Assembly (NCBI GenBank): GCA_900073065.1
Contig: FJOG01000001.1
Location: forward strand, 882,430 to 946,429
Length of the DNA stretch: 64,000 nt
Reading direction: 5' to 3'
Origin: Phialocephala subalpina
Lineage: Eukaryota > Ascomycota > Leotiomycetes > Helotiales > Mollisiaceae
The translations under genes and the position numbers were made by a program. Below the pieces are notes generated by a model. It was not told the origin of the DNA, made no database searches, and saw nothing but the letters and a program-made list of their open reading frames with translations. Shown piece by piece: positions 31,878 to 44,037 of this stretch (positions are counted from its first letter, which is position 1; each line of letters begins with the position of its first letter).

Positions 31878-34132
31878 TTACAAGGATATAGCGTCTCCAA
31901 CGTCGTCGATAGAAAGATTTGGTGATACAAGCTTCTTCCTCTTACAGGAATCCATAACTTCCTTCGTCCACTTGCTGAGCTTAAGATTATGACTGCCAAC
32001 TAAATGCTGTAGAAATTGATCAGGTCGGAAAAATATGAGATCTGGTGGGCATTTATCAAATTTGTGCTCCAATTCTAAGTGTTCGATGCGGACGTCCCAG
32101 TCAGCAAAACACTCATCAATGTCCTCATCAAGCTGATAGAATATGTCTTCTGAGTACTCTCCACAATAGGGACAGATGTCCGCCTTCGGCACCGATGATA
32201 TCGGAGCATTTGGGAAGAGGTACGAGGCCAGTGGACCGCTTTGGAAGTGTGTCGCTGTTCTGGCATCGCTCTTGGTTGGACACACCCACACATCGCGCGG
32301 AAGATGCCAAAGCTTCTCATGTCGCTTAGCATCCATTTCATCATGAAAGACTGCTGTGCAGTAGTCGCAAGGTAGTTGCTCTGCAGCTGTAGAAGTTCTG
32401 TTCAAGTGTTCGGGTCAGCCACAAGAGATCTTCCTCATATAAAGTTTTCATACCTGATGATGAACTCCGACTGCTCACTCTGGATAGCGAGAGACCTCTT
32501 TCTGTCCATATGAACAGGAGGTGACCAGGCAACAACCATTCCCGTGCTCCTATCAATTGGGCAAGGGGAAACGAATGGGTCCCAACAGGTCATAGGTAGT
32601 CCTCTCCTGAAGTGACGACCAATATGTCTCACTCGGTCTGTCCATCCAACCAAGAAACGCGCACAGAATCCACACTGCCAGTACCAATCGTCTTCTTCTG
32701 GTGGGAAAGACCAATCTTCCATGCGTTCGGTCATAGTACGTTGATCGTGGACTTCCCGAAGATGCTTCTGAAGGTCTTCCATACGGCCAAATGTTCGCCG
32801 GCTCACCGATCCATGGTAGCAAGGCTCATGGTTATGGTGTGAGAGGTGCGAGGGTTCTGGATCAACCACACCGCAAAAGACGCAAATTCTGTCTCCATTC
32901 TCGACTTTCTCGACGGCTCCCCAAGGCATGCAGATCCAGTCTTTCTGCATTCCAATATGTTGCGAGTATTCGTGTTCCTCCCAATCCTCCTTGTTTCTGA
33001 ATTGGTCGAAGCAAAAGAGGCAGTAATATAACGCAGATCTCCCATGTTGAGGACTTCCGGCGCTTTCCCGAGTCGCTTTTCTCAACTTTTCCTCCTGCAT
33101 CTCGTCCGAGTCTGAACAACAAGACAGCTCCAAGCAACTCGCTGAAGAAGATACGAGAGACTGAACATCAAAGTGGTGAGACTCGAGGGAACTTCTTAAG
33201 CTGGAGCCTACACCAAGGTCCAGGAGGATGGTTCGCCTCGAGCTCTTTGATCTTTCATCCCTGGAACTGAAATGTCCTAGTGTACTTTTCGATGAGCCCA
33301 TGAACAATGGAACGTCCTCAACATCATCATCGGTTATGTGAACAGTCTCGTCGTCAGATGACAAGGGCGAATCCTTCTCGAGAAGTTCTTCTTGAACAAC
33401 GTCGACATCAGTATCATGGTCAGTCGTCCTCTTCTTGCCCGAATGTCCGGTCTCCAAATCTCGACGCCGCCTTCTGACCCCCCACATGCCAACACGGCCG
33501 AGTTTCCGTTTCCCCTCAAGACTGTGGTATGGGTGTTCTTGCAGCGTGTCCAACCAGAACTTTTCGTCCACGTCTGGCTCTATAAGCGCTTCTTCTGACT
33601 GATCAACCTCTACATGCTGGCTGCTGATGTTGTCCTGAAATCGATCTCTGAAACCCCTCGGACGAAGTATACTTCCACCAATTGAAATCTTAGTTGCCAC
33701 CGCCAGGCCTTGATTTAGCTCTGAGTGACTGACAAGGTCGGTGCCATCCCCTTCCGGTACAGAATTGGTTCGGCGCGCATGACGCTGAACGTTTGCCACA
33801 GAGAGACCACGCGACTGATGTAACCTCAGCGAGCCAGTCGTCTCGTCGTATCTTGTCCTTGGTGCCAACGCGGCAATGGCCTTGTTGTCGCTCACTGACG
33901 TAGCTGAGCTTGCAGTGGGGGCGTGTCCACTGAATATGGATACAGAACTGCTCGAGTGACCGCGAACAGTACCCGAACAAGACGATGTGCGTGTCAAAGG
34001 GATTTGTGACTCATTGATATGAGCTGGCCTTTCGATTCCATTGTTATCTGGATTTAGAGCGATCGAGTAGAAGGCCCTGAGTTCGTCAGGAGAACGCCGC
34101 GGCCATCGTAAGTCCAAATTGACCGCCATCAT
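31878..34132 (-). CDS. C2H2 zinc-finger protein, probable nuclear regulator
   Basis: Exon 1 (32454-34132) and exon 2 (31878-32397), with a 56 bp intron, give 732 residues. The first in-frame ATG is 34132 (MMAVNLDLRWPRRSPDEL); the frame continues upstream without an ATG. The N-terminal half is Ser-rich and acidic, with a basic patch (GVRRRRRDLETGHSGKKR) that could act as a nuclear signal. The C-terminal half has a series of divergent zinc fingers: CLFCFDQF..HEYSQH, CVFCGVVDPEPSHLSHHNH, CGFCARFLVGWTDRVRHIGRH, CDYCTAVFHDEMDAKRHEKLWH (across exon 2) and CPYCGEYSED..HLELEH. This is a common layout in filamentous fungi; targets are unknown. It is divergent from the gene at 34601 (468 bp apart). Confidence 0.8.
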
Positions 34133-34600
34133 CAACGAGTATCCGTCCTTGGCGAAGCTGTATTGGTGACAGTGGCATATCCGATATCGGGATCGATCGT
34201 GCAAAGGAATTTAATTCAGAGATCCAGTGGAGGATAGAAAAGAGAGAGTTGATAAAATGGAAAGGAATGAAAACATTCGAGTTGAAGATTGAGGCTCGCG
34301 AAAAAATGCGTGAACAGAAAACAACACTGATTTTGATTGTGCAAAAGACGCGCCAATAGACATCATGGAAAATTCAGGGCGTACTTCGCTGCGTGTCGAG
34401 CAATGTATGGGGTCGCTACCATGCACTCGGTCCACCATACGCGGTGGCGTCCGCCCTGAAAATATCTTCATCTTGATTTGCCCACGCTCCCTTGCCAACC
34501 TGCAACCCATCCTCCCCACACGTCCCAACTTTGCGATTGATCATCTGGGTTCGTCTCTCCTTTGCTTCTTTCTCTGAAATCTACAGATCTTGCCGCCATC

Positions 34601-35240
34601 ATGTCTACAGATTTCCTCGGCCACTTTCTTTCCTTTGTGGCGTTCCTGAGGTTCGGAGGACAGCTCAACGCTGCGTCCCATGAGATACGGGCTTATAAGA
34701 CGTTCCTCTCTCTTGGTGACACTCACTTCGAGGACGTTGAGTCGGCTCGCAAGTTGGTGTCGTGCTCAAGACTCGTTAATGTTGACCTCGATCGGATCGA
34801 TCGGCAACTGCAGGAAATCAAGGTGTCGCTGCAGAACGCGACTCAAGCAGTGAGCTGGATACCACGTGACGCCATAGGCAATTTGCAAATTGGTCCAAGA
34901 GAACGCCTCAATTGGCTACTCACCTATAAAGACGTTGCTAGAGCGCACGCAGATCCGCTCAGATCCTGCAATGACAGGTTGACCGAAATCAAGGCTGACA
35001 TTGACCGTCTGATTCGAACAAGCAACAAACCAACACCGCAAAGAGAATTCTTCGAAAAGACACAACGCCAAAGAATCATTCTATTATCTGATCGTGCTCG
35101 AAAGAATGCGCAGCTGTATTCGGGCCCTGGGGAGCAGCTGTCGAGGTCAGTAACTGTTGCACTTGTAAGTCTGCAATCGCCCCCTTTTTAAGCGAGGGCT
35201 TGAATTTGACTTGATTGTTTTATAGTTGACGATTCAATAA
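34601..35240 (+). CDS. Conserved-looking fungal protein of unknown function, helical
   Basis: ATG 34601 (MSTDFLGHFLSFVAFLRFGG). An intron at 35165-35225 (GTAAGT..TATAG) joins VTVAL to a 5-codon last exon (LLTIQ-like) for about 192 residues. Without the splice the frame ends at 35191 and gives 197 residues, so the C-terminus is uncertain. The sequence after a hydrophobic N-terminus is predicted helical, with a coiled-coil-like stretch (VDLDRIDRQLQEIKVSLQNA). No family recognised. Confidence 0.6.
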
Positions 35241-35752
35241 CGACCAAATCTCCTCCAAACAATCACGCTTCTGTGGGTCAAATGGCTGGATGCTGCGCAC
35301 TTTGAGGCTTGTTGGCGTATTCTTAATGGGTGGCAAATTGTGATAGAACTGAGAACGATGATTGGGAAGGGAGGATCCAAATTCGTCCTTTGGGCAACGA
35401 AGGCTTTACGTTATGAATGGCACTGTTCCATATTAAAGAACGTTTGTCATTTCTTTAGAAACATCTGGAAAGAAGTCCGGCTCTGCACGGGCGGAATATT
35501 TGATGAGTACACGAGTGTTATCTATGAACAAATGTTTCAATTCATGGTGGCAAGCTGCTTGATTTTTGCTGCCGGTAATCGTGTACCACGTTGTTTGCAG
35601 CCTCTTTTCTGATCACCAATGGATTAGACTTTAGTAACGACGGCTTGACAAAGGCTACCTATTGTACACCAAGAGAGCACTTTCGGACTGTCACGAAAGG
35701 TAAAGTCAATTCCCAACTGGCATGCTACAAGAGTTGTCTGGCAACTGCCCAC

Positions 35753-36485
35753 TCAGGAACCCTGCCTGAAAGCCCACCCCGGTTTCATTTCTCCTTGGAG
35801 CCTAGTAACACCAGGCCATCCTGAGCACCCCATTGAACTCAAGGGATTCATTATAGCAGCCAAGTTCTCCAAATACTTTTTATTGGAAAGATGCTCTCCA
35901 TCTTCAGCAAAAGAAATCGATACATGATGCGCCATGATCGCTGCGATGCATTCCCACCCGATACTTGGCGTGATATCTTCTTGTCCCTCGGGAGGTTCGG
36001 GCCACTCGAACGAAACCACAGTCGCAAAATCACGCTCTATTCCTTCTGGATCATTACACTTGATTCGTTTGTCATCGGTGTCACGAGCGTCGGCTTCCGT
36101 CCAAATGGCGTAGAAATTTCTGAGATATCCTTCATACTCGCCTTGTCTGGTAAGTGTGAAGAACTGGAAAATCGTTGCTTTGTATGGCGCCACTATGGCC
36201 TACACCGAGGATTTCTCTTCCGAGGGAGGTAACATCAAGGCCATATATATCGAGAGGTTTCTCACTGTGTGAAACTCGCATGCTCCAGCACAAATATGGT
36301 GATCGGGACCAATAGGGACCATCTTCGTGTACAGTGTCCGCGAGGTGCAGTGAGCTGTAGGAAGGATTTGTGGTGGCAGAAGATGTTGTGCTAGGCACTT
36401 CCGAGTTCAAAGAAGTGAGAGCATCGAGGAGTGCGCAGCGGAGGCGGATGAATGGGTGGCAGACCTTGTGGGTCGATGTCGACAC
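35753..36485 (-). CDS. Hypothetical protein, two open blocks in different frames
   Basis: The first block (36485 to about 36200) starts MSTSTHKVCHPFIRL and includes YWSRSPYLCWSMRVSHSEKP. The second (about 36160 to 35753) reads FFTLTRQGEYEGYLRNFYAIW then EADARDTDDKRIKCNDPEGI. They are in different frames. A 40 bp GT..AG intron (GTAGGC..TTCCAG) would join them, but it is shorter than the others here, so a frameshift is also possible. No domain recognised. Confidence 0.42.
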
Positions 36486-37491
36486 TAATTAAATTGACTT
36501 GGCGTGACCGGACGCTGTGGTACAAGGTGAGTGGACATGACGCAAATGCCAACTCAATAAGGTTAGGGATATGCCAAATGCTAGCTTATATCCTGCTTAC
36601 GATTCAAAGGGCGGAATCCAAGCGACTCATTGAGATGGCGCTGCTCAAAGAGACCAGAATCCCTACATGGTTATTTCAAGCCACTACCAAGAAGCAGTTC
36701 TTCATCGAATACTCTCGTAGCGTTTAGAAGATAGGTAACTCTTAATTTCCCAAGAAAGTTGGAAACTCTTCCATCTCTTTGTATAGAAGCTCAATCAATA
36801 TCGACTTCGTTCCCTTGAAAAGCTAAGATGCCTGAGAAGAAGGACCGTTAGTTGGCAGGGAAGAACACAAAGGAAATATTCAAGAAAGAAGATCTATTTG
36901 ATCCATTTCACACAAGCAGCTGATCCATAATTAAGTCCAGAAAAATAAATTGTCCCAAAATGCTTTCAATGAAACGGCAGCAAGAAAAGATAATTACGTA
37001 GGCTTCAAGATCTCGGCTTTTAAATACACCTCAATTAGACGCTATATATTTATAAAAATAAAAAATTATGAATTGTTTGTTTGAAAACGAGCCAACAATA
37101 AATTATGACTGTAAAAAGATGCGACACTGGTTGAGGGGATGCGGGGTAAATGGCGGGGTAGATCTCAGTGCAAGCGAGCCCTGAAGAGATGTCCTCTTGA
37201 TACCTCAAAGGATGCATCTCTGACGAGTTGAGCGTAGCATTACGAAATGATTCGATTATGGATTTCTTAAATACCTCTTTAAAATCAATATCAATTCGGT
37301 TCTAAAATATTTTACACTGCTTGTACTTCGCGCGCCAGTTCGTTGCCTGAAGTGACCACGGGACGCATTGTCATTACGATGTTGTGATTGGATAAGTTTG
37401 AAGCTGAAGTAAGATTTTCATTGAAAGTATTTCTGGCCTTACAACTTAAGGTGAAAGGCAGACTGACGCTCCGCTCTCTTAGAATTCAAAC
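36486..37491. other. AT-rich intergenic region
   Basis: About 1 kb of AT-rich sequence (especially 36740-37120) with no supported gene. Confidence 0.4.
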
Positions 37492-39107
37492 ATGACCGCA
37501 TTCCATACCAACTGTACTCTTCCCATTTCAGCTCCATATTTCGTCTCTGCTCCAAACGTCCGTGGTACATTGGATATTGTATGGAATTGCCTGAGTGTGC
37601 TCTTATTGTGCACATGGTCTATCCTGCATCTCAATGTACCAGTTGAGTCATACTCAACCGGAACATGTCAGAAGTATGTTCGGGGGATGAAGAGATTCGG
37701 CAAGAAGATCAAATGGATGATGTTCAGTCTCTTAGCTCCTGAATGGCTGCTTGGAAAGGCTTTGGGTGATTTGATGTCTGCAAGCTTACTAGAGAAGAAG
37801 TTCCGCGAGTTTGCATACAGTGATGATGTACCTTGGATGAAGTCGCATGTTTTTCTTGCGAACATGGGCGGCTTCGCCATTCAGTTTGGGGCACTGGATC
37901 AGGGCGTACCAATGAGACTCGAAGGCCACTTGGAAGGAACAGACACAGTAGATCAAAGCCATGTCATCAAACGGCCAAGAGACATCCCAGCGTTGATGAT
38001 TGAGGGTACCAATGATGTTATTGAGGCATGTGTTCCAAGACAACAAGGGACAGGAGCCGAAGATAGCATCGGCAGCACAAAACTCCATTCCAAGGATCCA
38101 GAGCATCGTCAACCCGCCAAACCTCATCCCTCTCAACGAAGAACACTAAAGCGGAAAGGCAACCTACCCCCTCAGTCGCAGCTCTTTGTTTCAGGAAACC
38201 AAGCTATAGCCTTACCTCGGCAGATTCCGAAAGATGATGTTGGGAGGATACCCGATTCTACGCAAGCTACCGTCGATGGTTTGCCAACATGCGGCTCTGC
38301 CAAGGAGATACTTGGATCGTGGACGCAAATCAACTTCTTCTTCTCCGAGAGTTGAAGATAATCAATTCGTTGCCTAAATTGAGCGAAGACAGCTTGGAGG
38401 ACCGGAATAAAGGTGACACACTGGTGAAACTTTTTGCTCTCGGTCAGGTCGTGTGGCTTGCCATTCAACTCACCACTCGCCTCAATCGACATCTCCCAAT
38501 TTCCCAACTGGAAATTGTAACTCTAGCTTTCGCAGTCTGCTCAGGCCTCACATATATGTTATTGTTACAAAAGCCCAAGGATGTCCAGACATCAATCAAC
38601 GTAGATGCTGCAAGATATCCGACTCCTGAAGAGATGGTTCGAATAGCTGTTTGTGGGCCGTACACATTCGGTACCGCCAGACGTCACCCCCGGATCCAAA
38701 ATAATGCCCTCCATCGAGACCAGGAGGAGGATGGGAATGCAATGCTGTACATGACACTCGGTACTCTTTTTGGTGCTTTGGTATTCGGGTCAATTCATTG
38801 TCTAGCTTGGAATACCGCATTTCCTACGACCGTCGAAAGGACAATATGGAGAGTTGCTTCTGTGGTGACAACCGCTACAACACCTGTTGAGGTATTGATC
38901 GTTATCTTGTTTCGAAAGATTGCTGCGCCTGAAGGGTTCAAACTACCCCAGTACAAACACTCTACGAAGATCTGGCTCTTTGTACTTTCTATTCCGTATG
39001 GTCTTGCTCGATTTTTTGTTTTTGTGGAGGTCTTTCGAGGTTTGTTTTACTTGCCTGTCGATGGTTTTGTAACAACTTGGGCCAGTAATGTTCCACATAT
39101 CGGGTAG
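37492..39107 (+). CDS. Fungal integral membrane protein of unknown function, with an unresolved frame change
   Basis: The first block (37492-~38100) begins with a hydrophobic helix (LDIVWNCLSVLLLCTWSILH) and holds KIKWMMFSLLAPEWLLGKAL and HVFLANMGGFAIQFG, landmarks I associate with a common ascomycete membrane-protein family. The second block, in another frame (about 38244-39107), has RFYASYRRWFANM, GDTWIVDANQLLLLRE, LFALGQVVWLAIQL, a PISQLEIVTLAFAV helix, and four more helices. Both blocks belong to the same family, so one protein was intended. No convincing GT..AG intron joins them, and the second frame is stopped by a TGA just before its clear start. Either I missed a long intron or there is a frameshift. 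Location: membrane; function unknown. Confidence 0.6.
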
Positions 39108-39343
39108 AAGAAGGGTGGGTCAGAATTTAAGCAGTATGAATCATCTCAAAGTCCTCAACTATATTAATTATGCATGTTACATTGAGGCTCAATCAAAGTA
39201 AACCAGTAGACAACAGATTGTTCTCAAGCATAGAAGGAGAGCTTAAGAGCTTAGAAGACTGAATATAGTGCGTAGGAACAATCCTGCTATTGCTCCAACA
39301 ACCTATGCGATACCCTCACAATATAAGAATGTCAAAGGAGCGC

Positions 39344-40218
39344 TCAGCAATCTTTTGGTTTCTTACCCACCGCCAAAGCTGCTGACAGGGGTATCTTAGA
39401 TCCACCATCATACACCTCGTCCAAAATCCGCTCCATCTCAACCTTAACTTTCCCCAAGTCACCTTCAAAGCTCGACTGTCTATCTTTTGGCATTGGATTT
39501 CCACTTTCCCAGAAGAATTGCATAAATCCTTCCTTCCCAACATCAAATCCAAGATGCATCACTTCAGACGTGACCTCATTGAACCCTGCTTTCTTCAGTC
39601 CGCCCTCGAGATCTGCACGCCCAGACCAATGCCTTTGAGGCAATAGAGGTGGGTTGATATAACTCGGATCTACTGCCTCGCTGCCTCAGCCCACAATGCA
39701 TGCGGCCCGCAATTCTCATCAAAGTCCCATATCCCAATCGCCACTACGCCATTGGGTTGCAACAAGCGCGCCCATTGCGCCAGAGTTCCTTCCCCAGCTG
39801 GATCAGGAAGAACCTGGATTGCCATAGTGCTGATAACATGTGAGAAAGTGCCTTCAGAAGCAGCACCTCCAACGGGAGCTGCCATGTCAGCAACTTGAGT
39901 GGTAATCTTGGTTGTTGCAGGATCTTTAGCAATAGACATCAATTGGTTGAGCATGCCAGGTGAGATATCGGTGGCGAGTATAGGAAGCGATGGGTACTTG
40001 TCGGCTAGCAGATGCGTCACAGAGCCTGTTCCTGCCCCAAGATCGATGGCATGAGCAGAAGGAGCGTTCAGAGACTGTAAAGCATCAGCCATAGCGATGA
40101 GCCTGTCGGCACCGAATCGTGAACTCCGGCCTACGGCATCGTTGTATTTTTCTGCGGCGGTATCCCATCTCTCAGGCTCGGCTAGCTCTTTGGCTGTTGG
40201 CATCTGACACGGCGACAT
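39344..40218 (-). pseudogene. Class I SAM-dependent methyltransferase with a frameshift
   Basis: ATG 40218 opens a methyltransferase with motif I AIDLGAGTGSVTHLL, motif II area LPILATDISPGMLNQL and motif IV/V area HVISTMAIQVLPDP. The frame stops at 39672 (GCG AGG CAG TAG). One base over, it continues as AVDPSYINPPLLPQRHWSG down to 39344, the expected C-terminal part. Adding one G in the AGG-CAG junction would restore WAEAARAVDPSY; an 8-base near-duplicate (GAGGCAGC/GAGGCAGT) at the same spot is another view of it. The residue content on both sides is otherwise intact, so this is either a recent single-base loss or a sequencing error. Substrate unknown. Confidence 0.65.
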
Positions 40219-40638
40219 CCTTTAGCGGATTTACTTAAGAAAATAGGTGTATTGTAGGAGAAATAAACTGTGAAAGGATCGGAAACGAGGGGAGGGTTCT
40301 CGACTCGCTAAAGCCTATATTCGCAAAAGGTATCCGCCCAAATCGAAAAGTAGAGAGAAGAGATAAGTTGAAAAAGTTGAGTTGCTGCAACTAGTGCTTT
40401 TCTGGTCTATTAAGTAAAGCCCTCTATTCGGGTTTTCAAGTAGGAGTCGCTTCCTAATGTGGTCAATTTAGCGAGACCCTGTGATTTGCTCACTCGATAA
40501 AGCCTCTTTTAGGCTGCAGCCTTCTCCAACTTTCCTTCCTCCTTTCACATACATCCGCGGATCGCAAAAATCGGATTCGAGACTCACAACAAGTACTCTT
40601 GTAGTCAAAAGCCGTATTGAATCAGATTCTGGAACAGA

Positions 40639-41457
40639 ATGGCAACACCGGCGCCAAAGAAACCACTGCGAATTCTCTGCTTCGGAGACAGCCTCACGGA
40701 AGGCTACAGCGCCATGGGTTGGTCTATGACGCCCTATAGCCGCTGGATGGAAGAGTATCTCAATGCAAAGTTGGGCAATGAGTATGAGATCAAGGTAGAA
40801 ACGGATGGGAAGAGTGGTGATTGTGTCAGGACGGGATTCGAGAGGAGGATGCAGCGGCATTGTGAGTCTCTATTGTTTCTCCTCTTCCAGTGAACATCAT
40901 TTGTTTCCAAAGGAGTTCAATTTTATAAACATTGAAAGAAGGAAAGACAAGAGAGTTCGAAGCTGCGAACAAACTTGAGAAAGATCCTGAGCCCAGTCAC
41001 GTGAGTCTAACATTCTTTGACAGATCCTCCTGGTTCCTCACAGACTGCGACTCCCTACGACTGGGTTATCTTCCTCGGTGGTACAAACGACATGGCATAC
41101 CGGCATACACCAGCTCAAATATTCGGAACCATCAAATCCATCCTCACACCAGCACTCAAACAAGACGCGAAAGTTCTCATCATGACAGTTCCCGAGATCC
41201 AATCGCACATCATCGACGACGAACGGGCAGAATTGAATACTTTGATCAAAGGCTGGGCGCGAGAGACGCAAAGTGTTTGGGGCCTTGACCTTCATGCGCG
41301 AATGCCCTACCATGATATCACAGAAGAAGAGAGGAAGCAGAGATGGGACGACAATTTGCATTTCACGCCGGAGGGGTATGAGATGATTGGAGAGATTGTT
41401 GGAGAACGATTGGTGAAGATCCTGAAAGATATTGAAAAGGAGAAAAACGGGGAGTAG
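40639..41457 (+). CDS. SGNH/GDSL hydrolase (esterase/lipase-like)
   Basis: Exons 40639-40861 and 41024-41457, with a 162 bp intron (GTGAGT..GACAG), give 218 residues. All SGNH blocks are present: block I ILCFGDSLTEG with nucleophile Ser18, the Gly of block II near KSGD, block III GGTND with Asn96, and block V DNLH with Asp184 and His187. There is no signal peptide, so an intracellular acyl-ester hydrolase is likely. The intron is unusually long for this window. The substrate is unknown. Confidence 0.9.
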
Positions 41458-41687
41458 CAATGATGAACGCCGCCTACATGAGGAGGACAACTCGCTGGGA
41501 CAAGAGAGACTGTGATTGTTGAGCGAATAGACAGCTGTCGGCATAAGTCATAACAACGGTAGAAAGTAATTCTAATGCCGAATTTTATGGAATCAACGAA
41601 TATCTCCTAAGATTATCAAGCACCTTCGATGATTGTCCTCGAGTCCGTTGCTTCTTCTCTATTAAAACATATCATCATACACCAATT

Positions 41688-42038
41688 TCACTTGTACGTC
41701 AACCCACAGAACGTCCCTTTGATCTTGCTGAAGTAAATCTTGGACTCGACAGGAGAGGTTTCGGCCCACTCTTCGGCGTGAGGCTGTACCTGAATCGACC
41801 CTTCGTCCTTTCCGTACCCCTCACTTCGCCGCCAAGTGAAAGGGGTTCCCAGCCGCAATGTGCATCCAAGTCTGGCCGCAGTTATAGGATTCTCCGAGAC
41901 GTATTCCAGAATGCGATCTTGGATCTCAACGGGAAACCTGTGGACAAAGCTTTGAGGTGGAGGACGCTTCCTATATGAAAACGCCCGAACGAGGAGGGAC
42001 ATTCCCGCAGTCGATGGAGTATCGACACCATTAAGCAA
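41688..42038 (-). CDS. F-box-like fungal protein or gene fragment
   Basis: An open frame of 116 residues ends at 41688 (GTFCGLTYK). It contains FVHRFPVEIQDRILEYVSEN and PITAARLGCTLRLGTPFTWR. The first resembles an F-box helix pair; the second resembles a motif I recall from expanded fungal F-box-like families. Its length and uncertain start suggest the 3' part of a larger gene or a fragment. The pseudogene at 42126-42960 lies just upstream on the same strand but does not join it in frame. Confidence 0.45.
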   Translation of the reverse strand: MLNGVDTPSTAGMSLLVRAFSYRKRPPPQSFVHRFPVEIQDRILEYVSENPITAARLGCTLRLGTPFTWRRSEGYGKDEGSIQVQPHAEEWAETSPVESKIYFSKIKGTFCGLTYK

Positions 42039-42125
42039 TGCAGCAGGAGCGGTATGCCGAAGTATTCCATGTTGGTCTACGCGTCATAGCATAACGTGTC
42101 TTACTGATAAGAGCAGGGCGATGCA

Positions 42126-42960
42126 TCATCTTGAATTGGTCTTCTTTTTCCGGCGTCTAAGGATATCTTTGGCAATTCGATATGCTTCTTCGAATTCTTG
42201 ATGTACCACAACCAATATATGCCCCACCATGAATACCGGTTTACTTTCATCTCATCGTGGGAGAGAGAGGTTGTTGACATATGGCTCCTTACTAAGTGGA
42301 GAAAGTATATCGACTTCCCATGACGGGTTCGATCTAGTTTTCTGGACGTCCTCCTTCGTTGCCAACTGGACAAGTTCAAACTGAAGAGATGCAATATCGA
42401 TGATTTCATGTGCCAATCTGCGAAATGTGATGCCTGCATAGGGACGCCGCAAGATGTGTCGCTAAAGATGGTTGAAGTCGGTCAACATCCGGGACACTAT
42501 CGAGAAAGTTCGAACGCTAGTAAGGAGTGGAGGCTCCCAAGTTGGAGCAGGGAATGATGCGAGATCAGGTTCTCTCGGGACTGGAGGTACCCAGGGATCC
42601 AAGTTTCCAATTGTTGCAACAGTACCAGGTACATTGAAGATCGATAAAGGAGCTGAAAGGTTCTGAGTTGAGTCGGAGTAGTACGCCTGTCACTCAGGAG
42701 GTTGAAAATGAAGAGAGACGCATCAGAACCGCGACTGTCGCCCAACGGATTGACAGTATCGTCTTGATGACAATTCGAGCTTGAAATGAAGCCTTGGAGG
42801 TAAAGGGGTAAGTCAACTAAGCAGTCAGTGCTGGCCCAGTATTGAAGAGTGAGGGTCCCACATCTGTCATCCCGCAGCGGCAGGCACATGCGTAGAATCT
42901 CGTTTGGAGGTACGAGCGCTCTTTGCTGGCGGTACACGGTATCTAATACGGCATGAGTAT
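42126..42960 (-). pseudogene. Degenerate gene with two in-frame stops, product unknown
   Basis: Read leftward, a frame starting around 42960 (VYRQQRALVPPNEILRMCLP) is joined by a ~43 bp intron (GTGACAGG..TTTCAG, near 42650-42692) to PLSIFNVPGTVATIGNLDPW. The same frame then runs on through PYAGITFRRLAHEIIDIASL, GHILVVVHQEFEEAY and RIAKDILRRRKKKTNSR to TGA 42126-42128. It is interrupted only by TAG (42462-42464) and TGA (42252-42254). CAG and CGA would restore both by single C-to-T reversals. An upstream exon from ~43121 (MSLDLRIFNFGRTCNDG) is possible. No domain recognised; the composition and spacing are clearly coding. Confidence 0.55.
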
Positions 42961-43309
42961 ATCAAATCAACGACGCTGAGGAGATGTATGTAATTGGCAA
43001 GGTGCCTGGTGGATACCTGTCTGGATCGCTTGTCGAGCGAGTCACAACTTGGATACTCGTCAACATCCTTTCCATCGTTGCACGTGCGCCCAAAGTTGAA
43101 TATTCGCAGATCCAACGACATTGGAGATGAAATCAACAAGGGATTATAAAGGAGAAGAATAGTTCCAGGCCCAGAGGCCGTCGGCGGTTAAACGCAGATG
43201 CAAATCTGGAAGAAAGCGATCACGTGCGGCGCAGCTAGGCAACAACCAACCTCCTTCCCTTAATCCCAATCCTCGTCCACCATGATTACACACGATCACC
43301 TTCCTCATC

Positions 43310-43909
43310 ATGGACACTCCCGACTACTCGGAGCCAAAGGCAACCTACCTATCCCAGCTTTCGATCAAAGTCAAGCTCTCAGCCCTCCGGAAATCCCCCT
43401 ACGAATACCCCTCCCAAATCATCTTTGCCCAAGGTCTTTTGGAGGCCTTGTTCCCTCCAACTTTGGGCTTCAGCCTATTAATCCAGCCGCATTCTCCTTC
43501 AAGTAACGACTTCCTCGCCATCAAGAAATTTTTGCCTGGTGAAACCCCTCAAGATCATATCTTCCTCCTCGGTAAAATCGACATTGTTGGTCCGGAGGAG
43601 AGCTGGACCGAACATGAAAAGGCTTTAAGAGAAGGATGTGAGGCTTTGAAGAAAAGGATTCCTATTGGAAAGACGGTTGCTCATAGCAGGGATGTGTATG
43701 CTGTATTGATGATTGGGCTTGAGGTGCAATTTTTCAAATCAGATGAGGGGGCTTGGGAGAGGTTGGGTGAGAGGATGCATGTTGTTGACGAGGCAGAGGA
43801 AGTTGAAGCGATGGCAAAGTGGATGAAGGGAAATCCATTGCCGATAACTCAGTGCGGCGGCTATAGCGAGGTGCTTATTGAGGATAATGCCCCAAGGACA
43901 AGGACATAG
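43310..43909 (+). CDS. Small protein of unknown function; intact paralogue of the relic at 4813-5290
   Basis: Single exon, 199 residues, from ATG 43310 (MDTPDYSEPKATYLSQLSIK). It has a mixed alpha/beta look: SQIIFAQGLLEALFPPTLGF, DHIFLLGKIDIVGPEESWTE, VYAVLMIGLEVQFFKSDEG, then an acidic helix with KWMKGNPL near the end. No catalytic motif is obvious. An upstream ATG at 43282 opens an overlapping frame and could act as a uORF. The broken copy near 4.8-5.3 kb shows that this gene duplicated within the region. Confidence 0.68.
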   Translation: MDTPDYSEPKATYLSQLSIKVKLSALRKSPYEYPSQIIFAQGLLEALFPPTLGFSLLIQPHSPSSNDFLAIKKFLPGETPQDHIFLLGKIDIVGPEESWTEHEKALREGCEALKKRIPIGKTVAHSRDVYAVLMIGLEVQFFKSDEGAWERLGERMHVVDEAEEVEAMAKWMKGNPLPITQCGGYSEVLIEDNAPRTRT

Positions 43910-44037
43910 TGAGTGGTTCATGAATCTGGAAGAATTTGGAAGAATTTTCGCTAAAAATGATGCAAACGCCGACCTCGATCAGAAAGAATGAACGTCTACC
44001 AGAACTCCCATGCTCTCCGGACACCACCAAAAATAAA

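Noticed and set aside
34133..34204. Upstream extension of the zinc-finger protein to 34204
   Set aside because: The start would be TTG; the ATG at 34132 gives the natural beginning.
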